From NCBI GenBank assembly GCA_033675265.1, contig JAUJYZ010000209.1, positions 62,001 to 126,000 on the forward strand: 64,000 nucleotides of DNA. The letters are read 5' to 3'. The stretch is from Actinostola sp. cb2023. Taxonomy: Eukaryota > Cnidaria > Anthozoa > Actiniaria > Actinostolidae. Under the pieces are notes generated by a model that was given only the letters and a program-made list of their open reading frames with translations, searched no databases and was not told the DNA's origin. Every line of letters begins with the position of its first letter. The first letter of the stretch is position 1. A program made the position numbers and the translations under genes. Of the stretch, positions 34,201-48,910 are shown in pieces.

Positions 34201-37200
34201 GTAATCGGTACTACAACGTGTACTGTAAATAAAACTAGTGGAACCACATTGAGAAGAGGAATTTCTTTCTTTACAGTAATCGGTACTACAACGTGAACTG
34301 TACATAAAACTAGTGGAACCACATTGAGAAGAGAGGACTTTCTTTCTTTACAGTAATCGGTACTACAACGTGTACTGTACATAAAACTAGTGAAAGCACA
34401 CTGAGAAGAGGAATTTCTTTCTTTACAGTAATCGGTACTACAACGTGAACTGTACATAAAACTAGTGGAAACCACATTGAGAAGAGAGGACTTTCTTTCT
34501 TTACAGTAATCGGTACTACAACGTGTACTGTACATAAAACTAGTGAAACCACACTGAGAAGAGGACTTTCTTTCTTTACAGTAATCGGTACTACAACGTG
34601 AACTGTACATAAAACTAGTGAAACCACACTGAGAAGAGGACTTTCTTTCTTTACAGTAATCGGTACTACAACGTGAACTGTACATAAAACTAGTGGAACC
34701 ACATTGAGAAGAGGACTTTCTTTCTTTACAGTAATCGGTACTACAACGTGTACTGTACATAAAACTAGTGAAACCACATTGAGAAGAGGAATTTCTTTCT
34801 TTACAGTAATCGGTACTACAACGTGAACTGTACATAAAACTAGTGAAACCACATTGAGAAGAGGAATTTATTTCTTTACAGTAATCGGTACTACAACGTG
34901 AACTGTACATAAAACTAGTGAAACCACATTGAGAAGAGGACTTTCTTTCTTTACAGTAATCGGTACTACAACGTGAACTGTACATAAAACTAGTGAAACC
35001 ACACTGAGAAGAGGACTTTCTTTCTTTACAGTAATCGGTACTACAACGTGTACTGTACATACATAAAACTAGTGGAACCACATTGAGAAGAGGACTTTCT
35101 TTCTTTACAGTAATCGGTACTACAACGTGTACTGTACATAAAACTAGTGAAACACACATTGAGAAGAGGAATTTCTTTCTTTACAGTAATCGGTACTACA
35201 ACGTGAACTGTACATAAAACTAGTGAAACCACATTGAGAAGAGGAATTTATTTCTTTACAGTAATCGGTACTACAACGTGAACTGTACATAAACTGAACT
35301 AGTGAAACCACATTGAGAAGAGGACTTTCTTTCTTTACAGTAATCGGTACTACAACGTGTACTGTACATAAAACTAGTGAAACCACATTGAGAAGAGGAA
35401 TTTATTTCTTTACAGTAATCGGTACTACAACGTGTACTGTACATAAAACTAGTGAAACCACACTGAGAAGAGGACTTTCTTTCTTTACAGTAATCGGTAC
35501 TACAACGTGTACTGTACATAAAACTAGTGAAACCACATTGAGAAGAGGAATTTATTTCTTTACAGTAATCGGTACTACAACGTGAACTGTACATAAAACT
35601 AGTGGAACCACACTGAGAAGAGGAATTTATTTCTTTACAGTAATCGGTACTACAACGTGAACTGTACATAAAACCAGTGGAACCACATTGAGAAGAGGAA
35701 TTTCTTTCTTTACAGTAATCGGTACTACAACGTGTACTGTACATAAAACTAGTGGAACCACATTGAGAAGAGGAATTTCTTTCTTTACAGTAATCGGTAC
35801 TACAACGTGTACTGTACATAAAACTAGTGGAACCACATTGAGAAGAGGAATTTATTTCTTTACAGTAATCGGTACTACAACGTGAACTGTACATAAAACT
35901 AATGGAACCACATTGAGAAGAGAGGACTTTCTTTCTTTACAGTAATCGGTACTACAAAGTGTACTGTACATAAAACTAATGGAACCACATTGAGAAGAGA
36001 GGACTTTCTTTCTTTACAGTAATCGGTACTACAACGTGTACTGTAAATAAAACTAGTGGAACCACATTGAGAAGAGGAATTTCTTTCTTTACAGTAATCG
36101 GTACTACAACGTGAACTGTACATAAAACTAGTGGAACCACATTGAGAAGAGAGGACTTTCTTTCTTTACAGTAATCGGTACTACAACGTGTACTGTACAT
36201 AAAACTAGTGAAACCACACTGAGAAGAGGAATTTCTTTCTTTACAGTAATCGGTACTACAACGTGAACTGTACATAAAACTAGTGGAACCACATTGAGAA
36301 GAGAGGACTTTCTTTCTTTACAGTAATCGGTACTACAACGTGTACTGTACATAAAACTAGTGAAACCACACTGAGAAGAGGACTTTCTTTCTTTACAGTA
36401 ATCGGTACTACAACGTGAACTGTACATAAAACTAGTGAAACCACACTGAGAAGAGGACTTTCTTTCTTTACAGTAATCGGTACTACAACGTGAACTGTAC
36501 ATAAAACTAGTGGAACCACATTGAGAGAAGAGGACTTTCTTTCTTTACAGTAATCGGTACTACAACGTGTACTGTACATAAAACTAGTGAAACCACATTG
36601 AGAAGAGGAATTTCTTTCTTTACAGTAATCGGTACTACAACGTGAACTGTACATAAAACTAGTGAAACCACATTGAGAAGAGGAATTTATTTCTTTACAG
36701 TAATCGGTACTACAACGTGAACTGTACATAAAACTAGTGAAACCACATTGAGAAGAGGAATTTATTTCTTTACAGTAATCGGTACTACAACGTGAACTGT
36801 ACATAAAACTAGTGAAACCACACTGAGAAGAGGACTTTCTTTCTTTACAGTAATCGGTACTACAACGTGTACTGTACATAAAACTAGTGGAACCACACTG
36901 AGAAGAGGACTTTCTTTCTTTACAGTAATCGGTACTACAACGTGTACTGTACATAAAACTAGTGGAACCACATTGAGAAGAGGACTTTCTTTCTTTACAG
37001 TAATCGGTACTACAACGTGTACTGTACATAAAACTAGTGGAACCACACTGAGAAGAGGAATTTCTTTCTTTACAGTAATCGGTACTACAACGTGAACTGT
37101 ACATAAAACTAGTGAAACCACATTGAGAAGAGGAATTTATTTCTTTACAGTAATCGGTACTACAACGTGAACTGTACATAAACTGAACTAGTGAAACCAC

Positions 37201-40200
37201 ATTGAGAAGAGGACTTTCTTTCTTTACAGTAATCGGTACTACAACGTGTACTGTACATAAAACTAGTGAAACCACATTGAGAAGAGGAATTTATTTCTTT
37301 ACAGTAATCGGTACTACAACGTGTACTGTACATAAAACTAGTGAAACCACACTGAGAAGAGGACTTTCTTTCTTTACAGTAATCGGTACTACAACGTGTA
37401 CTGTACATAAAACTAGTGAAACCACATTGAGAAGAGGAATTTATTTCTTTACAGTAATCGGTACTACAACGTGTGTACTGTACATAAAACTAGTGGAACC
37501 ACACTGAGAAGAGGAATTTATTTCTTTACAGTAATCGGTACTACAACGTGAACTGTACATAAAACCAGTGGAACCACATTGAGAAGAGGAATTTCTTTCT
37601 TTACAGTAATCGGTACTACAACGTGTACTGTACATAAAACTAGTGGAACCACATTGAGAAGAGGAATTTCTTTCTTTACAGTAATCGGTACTACAACGTG
37701 TACTGTACATAAAACTAGTGGAACCACATTGAGAAGAGGAATTTATTTCTTTACAGTAATCGGTACTACAACGTGAACTGTACATAAAACTAATGGAACC
37801 ACATTGAGAAGAGAGGACTTTTTCTTTCTTTACAGTAATCGGTACTACAAAGTGTACTGTACATAAAACTAATGGAACCACATTGAGAAGAGAGGACTTT
37901 CTTTCTTTACAGTAATCGGTACTACAACGTGTACTGTAAATAAAACTAGTGGAACCACATTGAGAAGAGGAATTTCTTTCTTTACAGTAATCGGTACTAC
38001 AACGTGAACTGTACATAAAACTAGTGGAACCACATTGAGAAGAGAGGACTTTCTTTCTTTACAGTAATCGGTACTACAACGTGTACTGTACATAAAACTA
38101 GTGAAACCACACTGAGAAGAGGACTTTCTTTCTTTACAGTAATCGGTACTACAACGTGAACTGTACATAAAACTAGTGAAACCACACTGAGAAGAGGACT
38201 TTCTTTCTTTACAGTAATCGGTACTACAACGTGAACTGTACATAAAACTAGTGGAACCACATTGAGAGAGAGGACTTTCTTTCTTTACAGTAATCGGTAC
38301 TACAACGTGTACTGTACATAAAACTAGTGAAACCACATTGAGAAGAGGAATTTCTTTCTTTACAGTAATCGGTACTACAACGTGAACTGTACATAAAACT
38401 AGTGAAACCACATTGAGAAGAGGAATTTCTTTCTTTACAGTAATCGGTACTACAACGTGAACTGTACATAAAACTAGTGAAACCACATTGAGAAGAGGAA
38501 TTTATTTCTTTACAGTAATCGGTACTACAACGTGAACTGTACATAAAACTAGTGAAACCACACTGAGAAGAGGACTTTCTTTCTTTACAGTAATCGGTAC
38601 TACAACGTGTACTGTACATAAAACTAGTGGAACCACACTGAGAAGAGGACTTTCTTTCTTTACAGTAATCGGTACTACAACGTGTACTGTACATAAAACT
38701 AGTGGAACCACATTGAGAAGAGGACTTTCTTTCTTTACAGTAATCGGTACTACAACGTGTACTGTACATAAAACTAGTGGAACCACACTGAGAAGAGGAA
38801 TTTCTTTCTTTACAGTAATCGGTACTACAACGTGAACTGTACATAAAACTAGTGAAACCACATTGAGAAGAGGAATTTATTTCTTTACAGTAATCGGTAC
38901 TACAACGTGAACTGTACATAAAAACTAGTGAAACCACATTGAGAAGAGGACTTTCTTTCTTTACAGTAATCGGTACTACAACGTGTACTGTACATAAAAC
39001 TAGTGAAACCACATTGAGAAGGGGAATTTATTTCTTTACAGTAATCGGTACTACAACGTGTATTGTACATAAAACTAGTGAAACCACACTGAGAAGAGGA
39101 CTTTCTTTCTTTACAGTAATCGGTACTACAACGTGTACTGTACATAAAACTAGTGAAACCACATTGAGAAGAGGAATTTATTTCTTTACAGTAATCGGTA
39201 CTACAACGTGAACTGTACATAAAACTAGTGGAACCACATTGAGAAGAGGAATTTATTTCTTTACAGTAATCGGTACTACAACGTGTACTGTACATAAAAC
39301 TAGTGAAACCACATTGAGAAGAGGAATTTATTTCTTTACAGTAATCGGTACTACAACGTGAACTGTACATAAAACTAGTGGAACCACATTGAGAAGAGGA
39401 CTTTCTTTCTTTACAGTAATCGGTACTACAACGTGAACTGTACATAAAACTAGTGAAACCACACTGAGAAGAGGAATTTATTTCTTTACAGTAATCGGTA
39501 CTACAACGTGAACTGTACATAAAACTAGTGGAACCACATTGAGAAGAGGACTTTCTTTCTTTACAGTAATCGGTACTACAACGTGTACTGTACATAAAAC
39601 TAGTGAAACCACATTGAGAAGAGGAATTTATTTCTTTACAGTAATCGGTACTACAACGTGAACTGTACATAAAACTAATGGAACCACATTGAGAAGAGGA
39701 CTTTCTTTCTTTACAGTAATCGGTACTACAACGTGTACTGTACATAAAACTAGTGAAACCACATTGAGAAGAGGACTTTCTTTCTTTACAGTAATCGGTA
39801 CTACAACGTGAACTGTACATAAAACTAGTGAAACCACATTGAGAAGAGGAATTTATTTCTTTACAGTAATCGGTACTACAACGTGAACTGTACATAAAAC
39901 TAGTGGAACCACATTGAGAAGAGGACTTTCTTTCTTTACAGTAATCGGTACTACAACGTGTACTGTACATAAAACTAGTGAAACCACATTGAGAAGAGAG
40001 GACTTTCTTTCTTTACAGTAATCGGTACTGCAACGTGTACTGTACATAAAACTAATGGAACCACATTGAGAAGAGAGGACTTTCTTTCTTTACAGTAATC
40101 GGTACTACAACGTGAACTGTACATAAAACTAGTGAAACCACATTGAGAAGAGAGGACTTTCTTTCTTTACAGTAATCGGTACTACAACGTGAACTGTACA

Positions 40201-43200
40201 TAAAACTAGTGAAACCACATTGAGAAGAGGACTTTCTTTCTTTACAGTAATCGGTACTACAACGTGAACTGTACATAAAACTAGTGAAACCACACTGAGA
40301 AGAGGACTTTCTTTCTTTACAGTAATCGGTACTACAACGTGAACTGTACATAAAACTAGTGGAACCACATTGAGAAGAGGACTTTCTTTCTTTACAGTAA
40401 TCGGTACTACAACGTGAACTGTACATAAAACTAGTGGAACCACATTGAGAAGAGGAATTTATTTCTTTACAGTAATCGGTACTACAACGTGAACTGTACA
40501 TAAAACTAGTGAAACCACATTGAGAAGAGGACTTTCTTTCTTTACAGTAATCGGTACTACAACGTGAACTGTACATAAAACTAGTGAAACCACATTGAGA
40601 AGAGGAATTTCTTTCTTTACAGTAATCGGTACTACAACGTGAACTGTACATAAAACTAGTGGAACCACATTGAGAAGAGGAATTTCTTTCTTTACAGTAA
40701 TCGGTACTACAACGTGAACTGTACATAAAACTAGTGGAACCACATTGAGAAGAGGAATTTCTTTCTTTACAGTAATCGGTACTACAACGTGTACTGTACA
40801 TAAAACTAGTGGAACCACACTGAGAAGAGGAATTTATTTCTTTACAGTAATCGGTACTACAACGTGAACTGTACATAAAACTAGTGGAACCACACTGAGA
40901 AGAGGAATTTCTTTCTTTACAGTAATCGGTACTACAACGTGAACTGTACATAAAACTAGTGGAACCACATTGAGAAGAGGAATTTCTTTCTTTACAGTAA
41001 TCGGTACTACAACGTGAACTGTACATAAAACTAGTGGAACCACACTGAGAAGAGGAATTTATTTCTTTACAGTAATCGGTACTACAACGTGAACTGTACA
41101 TAAAACCAGTGGAACCACATTGAGAAGAGGAATTTCTTTCTTTACAGTAATCGGTACTACAACGTGTACTGTACATAAAACTAGTGGAACCACATTGAGA
41201 AGAGGAATTTTCTTTCTTTACAGTAATCGGTACTACAACGTGAACTGTACATAAAACTAGTGGAACCACATTGAGAAGAGGACTTTCTTTCTTTACAGTA
41301 ATCGGTACTACAACGTGAACTGTACATAAAACTAGTGGAACCACATTGAGAAGAGGAATTTCTTTCTTTACAGTAATCGGTACTACAACGTGTACTGTGC
41401 ATAAAACTAGTGGAACCACATTGAGAAGAGGAATTTATTTCTTTACAGTAATCGGTACTACAACGTGTACTGTACATAAAACTAATGGAACCACATTGAG
41501 AAGAGAGGACTTTCTTTCTTTACAGTAATCGGTACTACAAAGTGTACTGTACATAAAACTAATGGAACCACATTGAGAAGAGAGGACTTTCTTTCTTTAC
41601 AGTAATCGGTACTACAACGTGTACTGTACATAAAACTAGTGGAACCACATTGAGAAGAGGAATTTCTTTCTTTACAGTAATCGGTACTACAACGTGAACT
41701 GTACATAAAACTAGTGGAACCACATTGAGAAGAGAGGACTTTCTTTCTTTACAGTAATCGGTACTACAACGTGTACTGTACATAAAACTAGTGAAACCAC
41801 ACTGAGAAGAGGACTTTCTTTCTTTACAGTAATCGGTACTACAACGTGAACTGTACATAAAACTAGTGAAACCACACTGAGAAGAGGACTTTCTTTCTTT
41901 ACAGTAATCGGTACTACAACGTGAACTGTACATAAAACTAGTGGAACCACATTGAGAAGAGGACTTTCTTTCTTTACAGTAATCGGTACTACAACGTGTA
42001 CTGTACATAAAACTAGTGAAACCACATTGAGAAGAGGAATTTCTTTCTTTACAGTAATCGGTACTACAACGTGAACTGTACATAAAACTAGTGAAACCAC
42101 ATTGAGAAGAGAGGACTTTCTTTCTTTACAGTAATCGGTACTACAACGTGAACTGTACATAAAACTAGTGAAACCACATTGAGAAGAGGAATTTATTTCT
42201 TTACAGTAATCGGTACTACAACGTGAACTGTACATAAACTGAACTAGTGAAACCACATTGAGAAGAGGACTTTCTTTCTTTACAGTAATCGGTACTACAA
42301 CGTGTACTGTACATAAAACTAGTGAAACCACATTGAGAGAGGAAATTTATTTCTTTACAGTAATCGGTACTACAACGTGTACTGTACATAAAACTAGTGA
42401 AACCACACTGACAAGAGGACTTTCTTTCTTTACAGTAATCGGTACTACAACGTGTACTGTACATAAAACTAGTGAAACCACATTGAGAAGAGGAATTTAT
42501 TTCTTTACAGTAATCGGTACTACAACGTGAACTGTACATAAAACTAGTGGAACCACATTGAGAAGAGGACTTTCTTTCTTTACAGTAATCGGTACTACAA
42601 CGTGTACTGTACATAAAACTAGTGAAACCACATTGAGAAGAGGAATTTCTTTCTTTACAGTAATCGGTACTACAACGTGAACTGTACATAAAACTAGTGA
42701 AACCACATTGAGAAGAGGAATTTATTTCTTTACAGTAATCGGTACTACAACGTGAACTGTACATAAAACTAGTGAAACCACATTGAGAAGAGGAATTTAT
42801 TTCTTTACAGTAATCGGTACTACAACGTGAACTGTACATAAAACTAGTGGAACCACATTGAGAAGAGGACTTTCTTTCTTTACAGTAATCGGTACTACAA
42901 CGTGTACTGTACATAAAACTAGTGAAACCACATTGAGAAGAGGAATTTATTTCTTTACAGTAATCGGTACTACAACGTGAACTGTACATAAAACTAGTGG
43001 AACCACATTGAGAAGAGGACTTTCTTTCTTTACAGTAATCGGTACTACAACGTGTACTGTACATAAAACTAGTGAAACCACACTGAGAAGAGGAATTTCT
43101 TTCTTTACAGTAATCGGTACTACAACGTGAACTGTACATAAAATTAGTGGAACCACATTGAGAAGAGGACTTTCTTTCTTTACAGTAATCGGTACTACAA

Positions 43201-46200
43201 CGTGTACTGTACATAAAACTAGTGAAACCACATTGAGAAGAGGAATTTATTTCTTTACAGTAATCGGAACTACAACGTGTACTGTACATAAAACTAGTGA
43301 AACCACACTGAGAAGAGGACTTTCTTTCTTTACAGTAATCGGTACTACAACGTGTACTGTACATAAAACTAGTGGAACCACATTGAGAAGAGGAATTTCT
43401 TTCTTTACAGTAATCGGTACTACAACGTGAACTGTACATAAAACTAGTGGAACCACATTGAGAAGAGAGGACTTTCTTTCTTTACAGTAATCGGTACTAC
43501 AACGTGAACTGTACATAAAACTAGTGGAACCACATTGAGAAGAGAGGACTTTCTTTCTTTACAGTAATCGGTACTGCAACGTGAACTGTACATAAAACTA
43601 GTGGAACCACATTGAGAAGAGAGGAATTTATTTCTTTACAGTAATCGGTACTACAACGTGAACTGTACATAAAACTAGTGGAACCACATTGAGAAGAGAG
43701 GACTTTCTTTCTTTACAGTAATCGGTACTGCAACGTGAACTGTACATAAAACTAGTGGAACCACATTGAGAAGAGGACTTTCTTTCTTTACAGTAATCGG
43801 TACTACAACGTGAACTGTACATAAAACTAGTGGAACCACACTGAGAAGAGGACTTTCTTTCTTTACAGTAATCGGTACTACAACGTGTACTGTACATAAA
43901 ACTAGTGAAAACCACACTGAGAAGAGGACTTTCTTTCTTTACAGTAATCGGTACTACAACGTGAACTGTACATAAAACTAGTGGAACCACACTGAGAAGA
44001 GGACTTTCTTTCTTTACAGTAATCGGTACTACAACGTGTACTGTACATAAAACTAGTGAAACCACACTGAGAAGAGGACTTTCTTTCTTTACAGTAATCG
44101 GTACTACAACGTGTACTGTACATAAAACTAGTGAAACCACACTGAGAAGAGGACTTTCTTTCTTTACAGTAATCGGTACTACAACGTGAACTGTACATAA
44201 AACTAGTGAAACCACATTGAGAAGAGGAATTTATTTCTTTACAGTAATCGGTACTACAACGTGAACTGTACATAAAACTAGTGAAACCACATTGAGAAGA
44301 GGAATTTATTTCTTTACAGTAATCGGTACTACAACGTGAACTGTACATAAAACTAGTGAAACCACACTGAGAAGAGGACTTTCTTTCTTTACAGTAATAG
44401 GTACTACAACGTGTACTGTACATAAAACTAGTGGAACCACACTGAGAAGAGGACTTTCTTTCTTTACAGTAATCGGTACTACAACGTGTACTGTACATAA
44501 AGCTAGTGGAACCACATTGAGAAGAGAGGACTTTCTTTCTTTACAGTAATCGGTACTACAACGTGAACTGTACATAAAACTAGTGAAACCACATTGAGAA
44601 GAGGAATTTATTTCTTTACAGTAATCGGTACTACAACGTGAACTGTACATAAAACTAGTGAAACCACATTGAGAAGAGGAATTTATTTCTTTACAGTAAT
44701 CGGTACTACAACGTGAACTGTACATAAAACTAGTGAAACCACACTGAGAAGAGGACTTTCTTTCTTTACAGTAATCGGTACTACAACGTGTACTGTACAT
44801 AAAACTAGTGGAACCACACTGAGAAGAGGACTTTCTTTCTTTACAGTAATCGGTACTACAACGTGTACTGTACATAAAACTAGTGGAACCACATTGAGAA
44901 GAGGACTTTCTTTCTTTACAGTAATCGGTACTACAACGTGTACTGTACATAAAACTAGTGGAACCACACTGAGAAGAGGAATTTCTTTCTTTACAGTAAT
45001 CGGTACTACAACGTGAACTGTACATAAAACTAGTGAAACCACATTGAGAAGAGGAATTTATTTCTTTACAGTAATCGGTACTACAACGTGAACTGTACAT
45101 AAAACTAGTGAAACCACATTGAGAAGAGGACTTTCTTTCTTTACAGTAATCGGTACTACAACGTGTACTGTACATAAAACTAGTGAAACCACATTGAGAA
45201 GAGGAATTTCTTTCTTTACAGTAATCGGTACTACAACGTGAACTGTACATAAAACTAGTGAAACCACACTGAGAAGAGGACTTTCTTTCTTTACAGTAAT
45301 CGGTACTACAACGTGTACTGTACATAAAACTAGTGAAACCACACTGAGAAGAGGACTTTCTTTCTTTACAGTAATCGGTACTACAACGTGTACTGTACAT
45401 AAAACTAGTGAAACCACATTGAGAAGAGGAATTTATTTCTTTACAGTAATCGGTACTACAACGTGAACTGTACATAAAACTAGTGAAACCACACTGAGAA
45501 GAGGACTTTCTTTTTCTTTACAGTAATCGGTACTACAACGTGTACTGTACATAAAACTAGTGGAACCACATTGAGAAGAGGAATTTCTTTCTTTACAGCA
45601 ATCGGTACTACAACGTGAACTGTACATAAAACTAGTGGAACCACATTGAGAAGAGAGGACTTTCTTTCTTTACAGTAATCGGTACTACAACGTGAACTGT
45701 ACATAAAACTAGTGGAACCACATTGAGAAGAGATGACTTTCTTTCTTTACAGTAATCGGTACTGCAACGTGAACTGTACATAAAACTAGTGGAACCACAT
45801 TGAGAAGAGAGGAATTTATTTCTTTACAGTAATCGGTACTACAACGTGAACTGTACATAAAACTAGTGGAACCACATTGAGAAGAGAGGACTTTCTTTCT
45901 TTACAGTAATCGGTACTGCAACGTGAACTGTACATAAAACTAGTGGAACCACATTGAGAAGAGGACTTTCTTTCTTTACAGTAATCGGTACTACAACGTG
46001 AACTGTGCCGACATAAAACTAGTGAAACCACATTGAGAAGAGAGGAATTTCTTTCTTTACAGTAATCGGTACTGCAACGTGAACTGTACATAAAACTAGT
46101 GGAACCACATTGAGAAGAGGAATTTATTTCTTTACAGTAATCGGTACTACAACGTGAACTGTACATAAAACTAGTGGAACCACATTGAGAAGAGGAATTT

Positions 46201-46543
46201 ATTTCTTTACAGTAATCGGTACTGCAACGTGAACTGTACATAAAACTAGTGGAACCACATTGAGAAGAGGAATTTATTTCTTTACAATAATCGGTACTAC
46301 AACGTGTACTGTACATAAAACTAGTGGAACCACATTGAGAAGAGGAATTTATTTCTTTACAATAATCGGTACTACAACGTGAACTGTACATAAAACTAGT
46401 GGAACCACATTGAGAAGAGAGGACTTTCTTTCTTTACAGTAATCGGTACTGCAACGTGAACTGTACATAAAACTAGTGGAACCACATTGAGAAGAGAGGA
46501 CTTTTTTTCTTTACAGTAATCGGTACTGCAACGTGAACTGTAC
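22223..46543 (+). repeat. 75-bp minisatellite array, right copy (about 324 units, 24.3 kb)
   Basis: Same unit as 1-7465 on the opposite strand, filling the intron between discoidin exons 21424-21782 and 46591-46732. Almost every unit has an acceptor-like TTTCTTTCTTTACAG followed by TAA. A splice into that site after the phase-0 donor of the preceding exon would stop translation at once. Higher-order copies are visible at about 5.35 kb and about 1.7-2.1 kb. The last units (45.6-46.5 kb) are the most divergent, with GCAACG in place of ACAACG and inserted bases. Confidence 0.95.
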
Positions 46544-46590
46544 TTCTCAAACTCATAACTTATCATTAATGTATTATTTGTTTTTTTTAG

Positions 46591-46732
46591 GGGAGGACAT
46601 ACGGCTTCGACAGTGACAATGTTATTCGTTATAATTTAGCGAATCCACAAACAGCCAGATACATTAGATTTGTACCAGTGGACTATTACAACTTCAAGGC
46701 GATGAGAGTCGACGTATACGTTATTAATCAAG
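46591..46732 (+). CDS. Gene A exon 3: discoidin C-terminal half
   Basis: 142 nt after a TTTGTTTTTTTTAG acceptor; phase 0 in, phase 1 out. Encodes GRTYGFDSDNVIRYNL, ANPQTARYIRFVPVDYY and AMRVDVYVINQ. ARYIRFVP followed by a final beta strand is the usual end of F5/8C domains. Confidence 0.9.
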
Positions 46733-47281
46733 GTACTATAATTATTATTATTACTAACTGTTTGAATGTAATATCAATATTAATTGACGCAGTAGCAGAA
46801 ACAACTACAACCTGAACGGCAGCGCATAATTAAGTAATCCTTGTCACAACTTATGTACTGAACTGAAGAAAAACACCTTTCACTGATAATGTCAGAAAAT
46901 TAAACGTTATCATGCATGGTAGTTTGAGGCCATTTAAAGCTAAAAGGATGTAACCAACACATGGGATTCACTAGCAAGCATAATATCGAAAAATGGGAAG
47001 AAAAGTTCGCAAAAATGGCGCTTTCCTTCGTAGGTCTTATCTCTAAACCTTGTCTACAAAGTCCATCTTTTTGGCGATTATTTATCTACCAATTCAATGA
47101 CGTCATGGAAACAAATCCGAAAAGGTATTGATTCTGCAACTCGTGTTGCGCATGCGCTAGATCTAAAATATTTAAGAACTTGAAGATTTACTCTCGTTAT
47201 TTATTCTTAATTGTTGTAATCCGAATGTAAAGTTTTTATATTTTGTTGAATTACTATGTGTTATGTGATTTTCTCTCACAG
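46733..47281. other. Gene A intron 3
   Basis: AT-rich, with an (ATT) run near 46741 and a GATGACGTCATGG-like stretch near 47097. No coding signal seen. Confidence 0.5.
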
Positions 47282-47540
47282 AAGCGCCACTCGTTACAGC
47301 CACGCCCTCTGAGCGGTCCATACTACTGTATTGGACCACTACGTCATGCATAAAGTTAAAACAACGTATCACTGGATTTATTGTCAATGTAACCAAGAAG
47401 GGAGTCGTCAAGGTTGGATATGTCATAAGCTATAACATCACAGGTCTACATGCAGCCATATACTGACTATGAAGTACGAGTAAAGGCTGCACAATATGGA
47501 TTGTGGAGCGAAAATAAGACCATCCAAACCACTGTTGCAG
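47282..47540 (+). pseudogene. Gene A exon 4: FN3-1 with 4-nt insertion
   Basis: Encodes [68 protein letters not shown] then replaces the gene B sequence GGTCTACAGCC. The insertion gives LHAAIY and a TGA. The exon is 259 nt against 255 in gene B. Downstream sequence is still recognisable ([15 protein letters not shown]) in the shifted frame. Confidence 0.85.
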
Positions 47541-47806
47541 GTTTGACTAAATCAGATTTCTTGCATTTGCTAAAGACAGTCAATACTTTTTATTAATAAT
47601 AATAGGACCTTAGTGAAAAGCACTTTTAATTAGTGATCTAGGCATCCTCATTAAAGATTATTATTCTTATTATTAGGAGCATCATACATGAAGTCTGGTC
47701 CGGATCTATGCTCTTTCAATAGAAGAATAACTACTACTACAAAAAACTAATTCATCTAATTACAATATATACCGAAACTATACTGATAAACATCTGCTTA
47801 TATACA

Positions 47807-48099
47807 GCTATTTCTAAAAAGGTTGGTGAAGGTTTTGTTGCATCTTGCATCTTGCATGTTGCATACCAAGCCCGAAATGCACTATGGGCGATGTGAATGG
47901 AGTCAGCGAAAGGTCACAACAATTATGGACTCTGGGAATTTTCCCAAACTTTATCTTCGCAATATGGAGCCGGCATTTTTTCTTCTGTATGTGCATGCTG
48001 ACATTATTTATCTATGATCCACAATACATTTCGGGCTTGGTATGCAACATGCAAGATGCAAGATGCAACAAAACCTTCACCAACCTTTTTTGAAATAGC
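47807..48099. mobile_element. Inverted-repeat element (MITE-like), copy 3
   Basis: 293 bp, same family as 14237-14512, with terminal repeats starting GCTATTTCTAAAAAGGTTGG. It lies in the gene A intron between FN3-1 and FN3-2. Internal GCATCTTGCAT repeats vary in number between copies. Confidence 0.8.
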
Positions 48100-48102
48100 A
48101 TA

Positions 48103-48359
48103 CTATTCGCACCAGTCCCTTTCATGCTCGTAGTAAGGAATGAAGATAATGACGACCGTATTCAATGGAGACTGAAATAAAACTGAAAAAGGGGGAGGGA
48201 GGGTGCGGCCTAGAATTGAATGCGGCGCCAAGGGAGTGAGCACGAAAGACATCAGCTTGACTGAGTGGGCGACATAATGCTAGTTACTTGAATTGGGCAG
48301 AGTTGATTAGTGGGCGTTCCTTATATACTCGCTCTGCAAGGGACTGGTGCGAATAGCTG
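48103..48359. mobile_element. Short inverted-repeat element adjoining copy 3
   Basis: Starts ACTATTCGCACCAGTCCCTT and ends with the complement AAGGGACTGGTGCGAATAG at 48339-48357. About 255 bp; terminal repeat about 22 bp, extending imperfectly. No coding capacity. Confidence 0.6.
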
Positions 48360-48372
48360 TATACCGAAACTA

Positions 48373-48910
48373 TTCTTGGTTTTCACCTACGTCATCGAAG
48401 ATTTTCCCAGGACTTATATAGAACAAAACCTTCATAGGCCGAAAGAGCAGTCAAAACCACATATCTCAGCCGAAGCTTTAGTTAAAAGAAGTTTTAGATA
48501 CGAAGATATGAGCGATCGCTTATGCTCATAATTTAGTTAAAATGTATGGGTGTCGCATCGAGCGACACCAACATGGCGGCCAAATCACGAAGACTGAAAA
48601 TCATGTTTAATTGCAAATACTTCAATTTTTCAATAGCTACTTTCATCAAAATAAAGTTACCCATCATCTACAAAGTTAAAATCGTATTATTTCAAACGAA
48701 TTTTCCTATTTCTATGGCTTTTGAAAATGCGTGACTGTATTGCGTGACAGAATTTGACTCGCAATAAAACGAAAACCAAACATCTAAATTACAAAATTAT
48801 TTTGGTAAGAATTTTCTTATAACGATATAAACAACATATCCAACAAACAGTTTTGTGAGGTGAATAGTTTGGATTTTAGCTTTTTGATGACGTCATGTGA
48901 AAACCAAGAA
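48373..48910. mobile_element. 538-bp element with TTCTTGGTTTTCAC termini
   Basis: Begins TTCTTGGTTTTCAC and ends GTGAAAACCAAGAA, with CGTCATC/GATGACG just inside. TA flanks both sides. The flanks (CCGAAAC and CTGATAAACATCTGCTTATA) occur joined and uninterrupted at 47772-47802, which looks like a related empty site. This is Tc1/mariner-like in outline, with no transposase. Confidence 0.6.
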
